The translations under genes and the position numbers were made by a program. Shown here piece by piece: positions 1 to 6,486 of a stretch of 25,457 nt of DNA (position 1 is the stretch's first letter; each line of letters begins with the position of its first letter). The notes below the pieces were generated by a model. It had not been told where the DNA came from, did no database searches, and was given only the letters and a program-made list of their open reading frames with translations. This DNA is from JACVRN01 sp035276685 (GTDB lineage: Bacteria > Acidobacteriota > Blastocatellia > Pyrinomonadales > Pyrinomonadaceae). The stretch is taken from the NCBI GenBank assembly GCA_035276685.1, contig DATELK010000079.1, positions 1-25,457 of the forward strand. The letters run 5' to 3'.

Positions 1-24
1 AAACTAGAGTCGTGCTTAACTAAT

Positions 25-56
25 ACCCGCCCGCTACCGCAGCCGGTTCTGACCTG
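25..56. repeat. Dispersed repeat, one arm of a fold-back element (copy 1)
   Basis: These 32 bases match the right arm of the large inverted repeat at 15396-15427 with about two mismatches, both beginning ACCCGCCCGCTACCGC. The bases before it (CTAGAGTC near 4-11) also resemble the loop of that element (15371-15378), so this is probably the right half of a second full copy whose left arm lies outside the window. It begins 6 bases after the stop codon of the minus-strand gene at 62-1090, where a terminator would be expected. Confidence 0.75.
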
Positions 57-61
57 TTCTC

Positions 62-1090
62 TTACTTGGCCGTGGGCCTGATGAGCCAGGTGAAGAGGAT
101 GGTCATAAGGCAGAGCGCCAGTATGACTTCGGCCCAGAAGAAGGAGATGAAATCGCTGAAGGTGCCTATGGGGGGAACGCCCGGCTGGCTGTTCCTGACG
201 GCGACCATGGCGAACAGCAGCGCCGAGAGGAAGGAGAACATGCCCACCTCTATCTTGCGCCCGCGCAGGAGCACGCTCAGCACCAGCAGCAGCACTCCTA
301 TGGCCGCGCCCCACATCAATGCGGAGATGAAGAGCGAAAAGAAGACGACCGTGGAAGAGCGCGAGACGGTCATGTCAATGCCCACGTAGTCGTCCGTGCT
401 CTCCTTTGTCCTCGCAGCCGTAATCTTCATCCCCGGAATCGAGCCGTAAAAGTCGACGGCAATCGGAACATCTTCGTCGCCCCCTGCGTCCTCGCCCTCC
501 TTCGCCGCAGCCGCAGGCGCGCTCGCGTCCTGTCCTGTGGCTGCGGGCGTAGGAGTGGGAGCAGCACCGGCGGTCGCATCAGGCGAGGCTGCGGACGAAG
601 AGGGCGAGGCTTTGTCTGCGCCGGAAGCGGCAGCAGGCTTTGACGGGGCTTCCTCGAAGTACAGCTCAAGGAACGCGTTGTGTTTGTCAAAGGGGTAATC
701 CGTCACCAGCCCGTCGTAGAGGCTGACGGTCACGTCCACGGGGTTCATACGCTTGTCTTTGGGAAATTCGTGCTCCTGCTTTCCCGTGGCGCTGTTGACG
801 TAGAGCTTAAGGGGGCGCACCAGCACGCCCGACTCTTCTTTGTCATACGAGCCTTGAGGGGCGAACTCAAGGCGTGCCGAAACATCTCCCTTCGTAGGGT
901 CAACGGCGAGCAGTTTGACGTAAACCTCTATGTGATTCGGGTCTTTCTCGCCCTCTTCGGAGATGGCGGCGGAGCGACGCTCGCCCTCCTGCTTGTAGAT
1001 TCTCAGCACCAGAAGAACGGCCACGGCGAAGACTACCAACAGTGCGACGCCAACGATTATCTCTTTCGTGGCGGGCATCTTTATAGGCAT
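62..1090 (-). CDS. DUF4436-like integral membrane protein
   Basis: A 342-residue membrane protein of unknown function that I place in the DUF4436 family from the overall pattern. Residues 10-31 form an N-terminal membrane anchor. Residues 53-148 and 208-243 form an extracytoplasmic beta-rich region with the segments SLYDGLVTDYPFDKHNA and DFYGSIPGM. Residues 245-275, 283-300 and 315-337 are three C-terminal membrane segments. The soluble region is split by a low-complexity Ala/Ser/Pro insert (about 149-208) that family members would not need. The ATG at 1088-1090 is preceded by an AAAGGAGT ribosome site. The neighbour at 1265 is divergent and the gap is AT-rich. The family call comes from memory of the family pattern; the topology is seen directly. 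Confidence 0.72.
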   Translation of the reverse strand: MPIKMPATKEIIVGVALLVVFAVAVLLVLRIYKQEGERRSAAISEEGEKDPNHIEVYVKLLAVDPTKGDVSARLEFAPQGSYDKEESGVLVRPLKLYVNSATGKQEHEFPKDKRMNPVDVTVSLYDGLVTDYPFDKHNAFLELYFEEAPSKPAAASGADKASPSSSAASPDATAGAAPTPTPAATGQDASAPAAAAKEGEDAGGDEDVPIAVDFYGSIPGMKITAARTKESTDDYVGIDMTVSRSSTVVFFSLFISALMWGAAIGVLLLVLSVLLRGRKIEVGMFSFLSALLFAMVAVRNSQPGVPPIGTFSDFISFFWAEVILALCLMTILFTWLIRPTAK

Positions 1091-1174
1091 AGACGGGGAC
1101 TCCTTTCCCTTGGGGAACTATCGGGGTTGGGGAAAACAGAAGCACTTCTATGCTAATTGCGCGGCTGAGTCAAT

Positions 1175-1202
1175 AAATATAATTATCGAGAAATATAATT
1201 AT
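1175..1202. promoter_or_regulatory. AT-rich duplicated box in divergent intergenic region
   Basis: The 12-mer AAATATAATTAT occurs twice, at 1175-1186 and 1191-1202, 16 bases apart. Each copy contains TATAAT on the plus strand. The inner ATAATTAT is its own reverse complement, so near-TATAAT boxes also face the minus strand. The region lies between the divergent genes starting at 1090 (-) and 1265 (+), so a shared promoter or regulator site is plausible. I see no convincing -35 box at standard spacing on either strand. Confidence 0.35.
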
Positions 1203-1264
1203 AGAGTCTTGACCTGCTCGCCCGCACGGTGCCACTATCAATTGCGTAAGGAGGTACAACGAGA

Positions 1265-1555
1265 ATGAGACCCGAAGGAATGCTGGCTGCGCCCAATCGC
1301 GCGAGGATTAAAGCGAGGGTGCTTGGCGTGGAACAGTCCGCGACCTTTCCTGACAAGTGGCAGCTAAGGCTTGAGGTCTTAGAGTCGAGCGACGTGAGCG
1401 GGCCTAACTTCGCACGCGTCGGTCAGCAGGTTGAAGGATTTACTTTCGGCCCGTCGTGGGACGCGCCGCCGCAGGCCGTCATAGAAGCGGAAGTGGAGTA
1501 CATAGGAGACGCGCGCGGCGGCCAGTTTCAACTGAGCAACGTGCGCGTCGTCTGA
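1265..1555 (+). CDS. Small conserved-looking protein of unknown function
   Basis: A 96-residue soluble protein with no signal peptide or membrane segment. I do not recognise the family. The alternating hydrophobic pattern (RIKARVLGVEQSA, WQLRLEVLES, AVIEAEVEYIGDARGGQFQL) suggests a small all-beta fold such as an OB-like barrel; this is inference. The start is well supported: AAGGAGGT at 1248-1255, nine bases before ATG, is the best ribosome site in the window. The gene stands alone between a divergent membrane-protein gene and a convergent repeat-protein gene, with a fold-back repeat a few bases after its stop codon. Confidence 0.75.
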   Translation: MRPEGMLAAPNRARIKARVLGVEQSATFPDKWQLRLEVLESSDVSGPNFARVGQQVEGFTFGPSWDAPPQAVIEAEVEYIGDARGGQFQLSNVRVV

Positions 1556-1558
1556 CAA

Positions 1559-1648
1559 CTCTCTGCGCTAATCTCAGCGTCTCTCTGCGGCGAATGACAG
1601 TTAAACTTAATTCACCGCAGAGAGAGACGCTGAAGGGAGCGCTGAGAG
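1559..1648. repeat. Imperfect inverted repeat between convergent genes, terminator-like
   Basis: The left arm (1559-1595, containing AGCGTCTCTCTGCGG) and right arm (1610-1648, containing CCGCAGAGAGAGACGCT) are reverse complements apart from a few mismatches and one two-base length difference. The loop is about 14 bases. It lies between the stop codons of convergent genes at 1555 and 1665, fitting a two-way terminator, though neither side has a clear T-run. A related single arm lies at 6128-6150. Confidence 0.7.
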
Positions 1649-1664
1649 AAACGGGTTTACAGGT

Positions 1665-2288
1665 TTAGAGCTCCAGCTCTTCCTTGCCGGGCTGCTGTGC
1701 GCTGCCGGAAGACTCTTTGCCGGACGATTCCTTCCCGGCGCTCTTCTTCCCACCCGAAGACTCTTTCCCTGACTTCTTTTCGTAGGACTCCGACCCGGAT
1801 TGCTCGCCCGCGGCCTCGCCGCCGGACTCCTGCATATCCATAGGCGTCGGAACTCCGCCGCCGCCACCGCTGCCGCCCTGTTCGGACGAGCCGCTCATGG
1901 CGTCCATAGGCGTCGGCACGCCCTGTCCGCCGGATTCGCCGGACGACTGGCCCATAGCATTCATAGGCGTAGGCGCTCCCGAGTCTTCTCCCGAGCCAGA
2001 CATCGACTCGCCGCCTCCGCCTAAGCTGAAGGGAGACGGGAGTCCGCCGCCTGTGCCGCCTCCGCCCGTGGGCGGGTCTGCACGCTGCGCTATGCTAAAG
2101 GGAGTCGGCGCTCCGCCTGTGTCTCCGCCTCCGCCCGCTCCTGTGTCGAAGCCGGACGCGGCTCCCATGACCGTCTCGGGCGTGGGCACGGAAGCTTCGC
2201 CTATGCTGCTGCTGCCCGTGCCCTGCGAAGCAGAGGTGGTCATGCCTTCCTTGCCGACGTTGATGTTGATTGTTATCTCTGGATTCAT
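1665..2288 (-). CDS. Gly/Ser-rich repeat protein with six PTP motifs
   Basis: A 207-residue low-complexity protein of unknown function. After a short beta-like N-terminus (MNPEITININVGKEG), it holds six copies of a motif of the type (V/A/L)P(T/S)P(M/F/E): VPTPETVMG, APTPFSIAQ, LPSPFSLGG, APTPMNAMG, VPTPMDAMS and VPTPMDMQE. Gly/Ser-rich linkers separate them, and the tail is Lys/Ser-rich (KKSGKESSGGKKSAGKESSG) ending EELEL. There is no signal peptide or membrane segment. I choose the ATG at 2286-2288 over the in-frame ATG at 2315 because AGGAGC sits 6 bases upstream. It is the third of three minus-strand genes after the M6 protease and its tail-domain homologue; a 217-bp gap makes operon membership uncertain. 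The evenly spaced motifs suggest a multivalent binding or scaffold protein, which is inference. Confidence 0.7.
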   Translation of the reverse strand: MNPEITININVGKEGMTTSASQGTGSSSIGEASVPTPETVMGAASGFDTGAGGGGDTGGAPTPFSIAQRADPPTGGGGTGGGLPSPFSLGGGGESMSGSGEDSGAPTPMNAMGQSSGESGGQGVPTPMDAMSGSSEQGGSGGGGGVPTPMDMQESGGEAAGEQSGSESYEKKSGKESSGGKKSAGKESSGKESSGSAQQPGKEELEL

Positions 2289-2476
2289 AGTAATGCTCCT
2301 AGCTGAATGTGCCATTACCCGGCACGAGCCGCGCTGTACGCGAGCTTTACTTCGAGAGCAGCGCGGCCGCGCCGGGAATCTATAGCAGCTTTCATCCAGG
2401 CTTGTGAACAGGCAATGCCATTGCTACAGCCTTGTAGCCTGTCAGCCGCCAATGAGACGCGAGTAATTCGGCTTGC

Positions 2477-2501
2477 GGCCAGCCCACCTGGGGAGCCGGC
2501 C
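2477..2501 (-). terminator. GC-rich hairpin after the 74-residue gene
   Basis: A short GC-rich stem-loop with GGCC arms at 2477-2480 and 2498-2501 and further imperfect pairing inside. It begins five bases after the TAG stop (2506-2508) of the minus-strand gene. A second tight palindrome, AGCCGG-GG-CCGGCT on the minus strand, abuts the stop. No T-run follows, so it is at best a weak terminator. Confidence 0.3.
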
Positions 2502-2505
2502 CCGG

Positions 2506-2730
2506 CTAGACCATGTAAGCATACGTAATCTGATTAGCCGCGTCCGTGTTGACTATCACGAGCTTTCCGTTCGCTTTGGCCGCGTTGAAAAGGACGAACA
2601 GGTTCGTCACGCCGTCGGCCGCGCCCGGCTTAATCTTGAGCCAGCCGGGCCCCGCGATGTTCGCCCACGCGTTCTGTGGGTCTGAGGAAGCGAAGGTTTG
2701 AACTACAGCTACGTTGTTGTATACCGCCAT
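2506..2730 (-). CDS. 74-residue protein, free-standing copy of the M6 protease C-terminal domain
   Basis: A 74-residue protein that matches residues 461-530 of the neighbouring M6 protease at roughly half its positions. Shared segments include YNNV, QTFASSD, QNAWA, GW.KIKP and the D..T..F pattern. I do not know a named family. It lacks a signal peptide, Cys pairs and membrane segments, and the hydrophobic spacing suggests a compact beta-rich fold. The ATG at 2728-2730 is supported by AAAGGAGA about eight bases upstream; an in-frame start further up (2802) would overlap the protease stop and lacks this support. It lies 64 bp downstream of the protease on the same strand, probably co-transcribed. 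It could bind the same ligand or surface as the protease tail, or act as its partner or competitor; this is inference. Confidence 0.82.
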   Translation of the reverse strand: MAVYNNVAVVQTFASSDPQNAWANIAGPGWLKIKPGAADGVTNLFVLFNAAKANGKLVIVNTDAANQITYAYMV

Positions 2731-2794
2731 GATTCTTTCTCCTTTCAAACTTGAGTTAACTTTGGGTGCTCTCTTTCTGTGCGGCACGAAGGCG

Positions 2795-4387
2795 CTACAC
2801 AAAGAAGGCTATGGATATGACAGAGGCGTCAGCAAACACGTTCATCCTCAGGCCGCTCGCCTGCGCTTCGCAGCACATGATGAAGATGTCCGTGGTGGAG
2901 TCCGGGGTGTTCGGCTTAATCTTGCGCCAGCCGATTCCCTCGACGCTCGCCCATGCGTTCTGCGTGTCGGAGGAGGCGAAGGTCTGAAGGATTCTCACGT
3001 TGTTGTACCAGACGGGCCCGGCCGCGCTGGTCGTGCCGACGGCGACCTTCGCGGTGACGTTCGCTCCCGACTTCGTTATCTCCGTCACTGAGACCTTGGA
3101 GTCCGAGCCGTCGTAGGCTTTGCTGCTCGGGGTGGTGCTGACGGTGAAGCTGCCGGTGGTGCCGCTACAGGGGAAGACATCGGTCGCGTCGCCGGAATTG
3201 GCGTTACTGTTGAGGTCTCGCTTGCCGTCGCACTGCTCCACGTCAACCAGGTAATGATTCTCGTCCGTGTTGTTGTTCTGGTTCTCGTCTATGTGCTCTA
3301 TGAGCAGTCCTTCGCCGGGGATGAAGGCGTCGAAGCCCAGCTTGCGGCGATTGGAGAGCAGGAAGTACTGCTTGCTGTCTGCGGCTCCTACGGGGAGCTT
3401 GTATATCTGGTCGCTGGTCTTGTAGGGCAGCAGCGTCACCGTCTGCGAGGCGTTGAAGATGGTGTTGACGGTTGACCATCCCACCTTGGCCTTGACGTAG
3501 GCGACGGGGTGGGCCGGCGTGTTGCCGTTGTTGTTCCAGCTTCCTCCGGCCATCAAGTCCCAACTGCCGGTGCCGCGCGACGAGTAGTCCGTGTCGTAGA
3601 GGTCAGGCTGTCCCAGGAGCAGGTGGCCCAGCTCGTGCGACATGACGCCGACTTTACCGTCTTCGGGTGCCATGAAATAGCCCTGCACCTTGACGCCGTC
3701 GACGGTCATGGATGTGATGGCCCACTTGTGCGACCAGATGTCGTTGGGGTTTCCGGTCTGCTCTGCGCCGGAGCCAGCGGCGATGATAACGATTGCCTCT
3801 ATGACTCCGTTGCCGTCGTTATCGTAGGGCGCGAAGTTGACCGTGGGGTTGGCTAAAGTGACCACGTCTTCGACCAGCTTCTGCGCGTTCTGCGGGTAAG
3901 TGCCGAAGCCGTTCTGGCCGTTCGTGTAGTAGGTCTTGGGCTTCGGCGCGCGGAACCACCCGAAGACTTCGCCCGTGACCGTCAGCTTCCCGTAGGAAAC
4001 CTCCGCGTAGTAGTCGCGCATGCTGCCCGTCGCGTAAGTCCCGCTTGAGAAGAGCAGGTCTTTGTAGTGTTGCAGCGTCTGCGTGGCGGGCTTGTCGGAA
4101 AAGTCTACAAGGAGCACTATCGCGCGCCTTGTTCCCGTCACGGGGGCGAACTCACGGTTACTCTCCACGAGCGTGTGCGCTCTGGTTCTGGGCGGGCGGC
4201 TCTTGATGACGGTGAAAGACCTGAAATCGAGAACGTCCGCCGAGGCGGTGGCGGGTAAATCCTTGCCCGAAGCGAAGACCTGTTGCGACCTGATGATTTT
4301 ATCCAGCAACTCAGGGGCGGGGGGAACCAGGCACTCTACCTCTTCAAATGGGGGTTGCTCTACGTCGTCAGTATGTTTGTTGGACAT
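2795..4387 (-). CDS. M6-type metalloprotease without signal peptide, with C-terminal tail domain
   Basis: A 530-residue predicted zinc endopeptidase of the immune-inhibitor-A (M6) type. Residues 1-85 look like a propeptide and residues 86-305 the catalytic domain. HELGH at 251-255 gives two His ligands and the catalytic Glu, followed by LLLGQPDLYDTD. GTGSWDLMAGGSW at 272-284 is the Met-turn region. DNDGNG at 189-194 looks like a calcium loop. Residues 305-450 are beta-rich. Residues 459-530 form a tail domain duplicated as the separate 74-residue gene downstream. The N-terminus (MSNKHTDDVEQPPFEEVE) is acidic and has no Sec or Tat signal, unusual for an M6 protease. The ATG is preceded by AAGGAGA, and no upstream start would supply a signal. 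The spacing to the Gly after HExxH is one residue longer than in the classic HExxHxxGxPD form I recall, as in some family variants. Confidence 0.85.
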   Translation of the reverse strand: MSNKHTDDVEQPPFEEVECLVPPAPELLDKIIRSQQVFASGKDLPATASADVLDFRSFTVIKSRPPRTRAHTLVESNREFAPVTGTRRAIVLLVDFSDKPATQTLQHYKDLLFSSGTYATGSMRDYYAEVSYGKLTVTGEVFGWFRAPKPKTYYTNGQNGFGTYPQNAQKLVEDVVTLANPTVNFAPYDNDGNGVIEAIVIIAAGSGAEQTGNPNDIWSHKWAITSMTVDGVKVQGYFMAPEDGKVGVMSHELGHLLLGQPDLYDTDYSSRGTGSWDLMAGGSWNNNGNTPAHPVAYVKAKVGWSTVNTIFNASQTVTLLPYKTSDQIYKLPVGAADSKQYFLLSNRRKLGFDAFIPGEGLLIEHIDENQNNNTDENHYLVDVEQCDGKRDLNSNANSGDATDVFPCSGTTGSFTVSTTPSSKAYDGSDSKVSVTEITKSGANVTAKVAVGTTSAAGPVWYNNVRILQTFASSDTQNAWASVEGIGWRKIKPNTPDSTTDIFIMCCEAQASGLRMNVFADASVISIAFFV

Positions 4388-4920
4388 AGTATGTCTCCTT
4401 CAAAGCTAGGGCGCTTCTGCTGAAAATTTTCCCTGGGTTCGTGAGCGAGGGCGGAAAGGGTTGCCGCCGGGAAGTTGTCAGGGGCACGCGCAGGCGGCAA
4501 CAGTCAGTGTGTTGTCCCTACCGACTCGAACTTACGAGGACTTCGCAAAGCGCTGGTGAACCGTTAACTCGGGGCCTGTGTGTCATGAGTAACAGGCAGC
4601 AGGAGTACGTGAAGTCTTTCCCTCGTCGAGGAGCGAGAAAGTCGGGCAGTTAGTGAAAAGGTCTAGTTGGACATATGTGAAATTCCTCTTGGCCTGCTTA
4701 GCACGGCAACACCTATGCCACGTTAGGCCAGAGAGCGAAGCTCACTTCCATTTTCAGGATAAAGCGCAGCAAATAGCTGCCAGCGGCTGCGTTTCGTGAG
4801 GCAGTTCAGGAGTTAAAGTGTTGTCAGATGGTGTCTACATCTAGTCACAACCACGCACGAGAATTGTCTACTTTTGTGAACAGTGAAGAGAAGAGAAATT
4901 AACAGGGACATAAGAAAAGT
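4388..4920. other. Intergenic stretch with no convincing gene
   Basis: About 530 bp upstream of the M6 protease. I see no ORF with a plausible ribosome site or protein-like composition; a 70-codon frame at 4441-4653 is Arg-rich and unsupported. The protease promoter should lie in the first part, but no clear -35/-10 pair stands out. The composition becomes more AT-rich toward 4920, where a long inverted repeat begins. Confidence 0.5.
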
Positions 4921-5007
4921 CAGAAGGCAGAGTGCAGAATGATGAATTAAAGAAAGCATTCAGGGTTGAATAGTTTCTTCATTCATCATTCTGCACTCTG
5001 CCTTCTG
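4921..5007. repeat. Perfect 26-bp inverted repeat, terminator-like
   Basis: The left arm 4921-4946 (starting CAGAAGGCAGAGTGCAGAAT) and right arm 4982-5007 are exact reverse complements over 26 bases, with a 35-base loop. It starts 18 bases past the stop codon of the minus-strand SIMPL gene, so in RNA it would form a strong hairpin at the gene's 3' end. The exact arms suggest recent origin or strong constraint. There are no flanking target duplications or ORF that would make it a known mobile element. Confidence 0.85.
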
Positions 5008-5025
5008 CATTGCTTTCCATCCCTG

Positions 5026-6009
5026 CTACTCTTTCTTCACGCCGCTCGCGGCTTTGGCGGCTTCGATTTCCTTGAGGCCCTCTACTTCGTACTTGATTTT
5101 GAGATAGAGCGTGAACTGCACGACAGGCTCTATGACTACGGGGTTGATGACGTAGTCGAACTGGTTGGCCTTGACGGGATTGAAGAAGAAGGTTCTGCTC
5201 TTGCGCGCACGCTGGATTGTGTATCTCTGCCGGTCGCTGTAGTAATCGGGCGAGATGTTCTCCGACTCGGCGGCCGTGTAGGAGTCGTAAAGCTCCGTGG
5301 GGAAATAGATGCTCGGCTTCTCGGCGTAGATTTGCGCGGGCGGCAGAAGCTTTATCCCCATCAGCCGCTCGTAGCGCGAGACCTTCTGCTTGACTATGCG
5401 CGCGGCCTCTTCCATGAGACGGTTCTGTATGGGCGAGGGGTCGCTGACGATGTAGTCAACCTTGATGAGGTCGAAAATCCTTGAGCGCGAGGCCGTCACC
5501 ACAAGTTTGTCCAGCAGCTCCTTGTCCTTGTAGTGTATCGAGATGTTCTTCTTCAGCTCAAAGCCCATGAGCTTTTCTTTGGCGATGTTCCCCTCTATCT
5601 GGTAGCCGTAAATCTTGTTCTGAGCGGCGAAGTCAACGTAGAGGTCGTCCGCCTTAACGCCAAGCTGGCGGAGCGCGGTGGTGAACTCGGCCACGGTCGC
5701 GTCCATCTTCTGATTGCACTCAGGCACGGTGAGGCATTCCTCGGCGATGCCGAAGACCGCGACGTACTCGTCGGCCTTGACGTTCATCAGCACACTGGCC
5801 TCTACGAACATGGAGGTGGCGGAAGGTGGCACATTTGTGGGGCTGCGCTTGGCTATCTCGTTCTGCTCCGCGCGGCGATTGCCGCCCGCCTCCGAGTAGC
5901 CAATGTTCCCGCTCGCCTGTGCAAAGCAGGGACTCGCGCCAAGGATAGTCATCAGGAAAAGAAGTGTAATTGCGGGGAGAAGACGGTAGGGGGGCGTTTT
6001 TCGCTTCAA
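5026..6009 (-). CDS. SIMPL-domain (DUF541) exported protein
   Basis: A 327-residue periplasmic protein of the SIMPL/DUF541 type; function in this family is poorly defined. Residues 1-30 are a signal peptide (hydrophobic LLPAITLLFLMTILG, cleavage likely after CFA). The SIMPL-like domain spans about 65-315. It has the family's beta-strand opening (VLMNVKADEYVAVFGI), the Q.LGVKADDLYVDF segment, the GFELKKNISIHYKD strand, the helix beginning NRLMEEAARIVKQKVSRYERLMG, and a C-terminal strand (QFTLYLKIKYEV). The start is TTG at 6007-6009, with AAAGGA about nine bases upstream and no in-frame ATG that keeps the signal peptide. Its upstream region is shared with a divergent small gene and carries the 21-bp repeat array. 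A long hairpin follows the stop. Confidence 0.75.
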   Translation of the reverse strand: MKRKTPPYRLLPAITLLFLMTILGASPCFAQASGNIGYSEAGGNRRAEQNEIAKRSPTNVPPSATSMFVEASVLMNVKADEYVAVFGIAEECLTVPECNQKMDATVAEFTTALRQLGVKADDLYVDFAAQNKIYGYQIEGNIAKEKLMGFELKKNISIHYKDKELLDKLVVTASRSRIFDLIKVDYIVSDPSPIQNRLMEEAARIVKQKVSRYERLMGIKLLPPAQIYAEKPSIYFPTELYDSYTAAESENISPDYYSDRQRYTIQRARKSRTFFFNPVKANQFDYVINPVVIEPVVQFTLYLKIKYEVEGLKEIEAAKAASGVKKE

Positions 6010-6127
6010 CGGGGGATTCCTTTCTCTGCTTTTTAGTAGATGCCTGAAGAGAGCGTTCCAGCCTCTTCTATGCCAAATCCCCTTGCGGAGTCAATAAAGA
6101 AAGCCGGCCAGCGCTCACCTTGAACTT

Positions 6128-6150
6128 TTCTGCGTCTCTGCGGTGAATTA
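6128..6150. repeat. Single arm related to the 1559-1648 fold-back repeat
   Basis: TTCTGCGTCTCTGCGGTGAA here resembles the left arm of the inverted repeat at 1559-1595 and the reverse complement of its right arm, but no partner arm lies nearby. It immediately precedes the 21-bp array and may be a decayed half of the same dispersed family. Confidence 0.5.
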
Positions 6151-6157
6151 CGGAACT

Positions 6158-6430
6158 GAAATGGAGATTTGCAGACGTGAAATGGGAACTTTCACGCGGT
6201 AAATGGAGGTTTGCGCCTGTGAAATGACAAGTTTTGTCAGTCAAATGACAACTTTCAGTCGTGAAATGGAAGGTTTTCCGTGTGAAATGACAACTTTCGC
6301 GTGGTAAATGGGGACTTTCACCTGTGAAATGGAAGATTTCGCAGGTGAAATGGACTCTTTCACCTGTTAAATGAAGGTTTTCAGACAGAAAATAGTTGTT
6401 TCATAGGGTAAAGCGGCCATTTTTACTGGT
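6158..6430. repeat. Thirteen-unit, 21-bp degenerate tandem array
   Basis: Thirteen consecutive units of exactly 21 bp, with no insertion or deletion, start at 6158, 6179, 6200, 6221, 6242, 6263, 6284, 6305, 6326, 6347, 6368, 6389 and 6410. Typical units open (G/T)AAATG(G/A) and close TTTCnCnTGT; the last two units are the most diverged. Across each junction most units form a TTTC-N6-GAAA dyad, perfect as TTTCACCTGTGAAA at the boundary of 6325/6326 apart from its two central bases. The period is two turns of B-DNA, so every dyad and A/T tract faces the same side. It fills the gap between divergent genes starting at 6009 (-) and 6487 (+). There are no unique spacers, so it is not CRISPR. Confidence 0.92.
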
Positions 6431-6486
6431 TAACTACTTATATGCAGGCGTGATAGCATTAGATTCAAGAAGAAAGGCGGCAAGAA

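Noticed and set aside
680..1156. 158-codon plus-strand ORF opposite the DUF4436 gene
   Set aside because: It is antisense to a well-supported membrane protein and lacks a ribosome site.
2795..4387. Inactive protease because of the one-residue shift after HExxH
   Set aside because: HELGH, the downstream PDLYD and the Met-turn-like segment are intact, and I recall M6-like variants with this longer spacing.
4441..4653. 70-codon plus-strand ORF
   Set aside because: It has no ribosome site, an Arg-rich shadow-like composition, and no recognisable features.
4921..5007. Insertion sequence end
   Set aside because: There is no transposase ORF or target-site duplication around it or around the other fold-backs.
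6200..6367. Zinc-finger linker similarity (TGE.. heptads on the minus strand)
   Set aside because: No C2H2 Cys/His spacing accompanies it; the resemblance to TGEKP comes from the DNA repeat.
6158..6388. Plus-strand KWxLSPV heptad protein
   Set aside because: The frame is interrupted by TGA in units 4, 5, 7 and 11; nothing else in the window suggests that TGA is read as Trp.
6158..6430. CRISPR array
   Set aside because: Units are contiguous at 21 bp with no unique spacers, and no cas genes are present.
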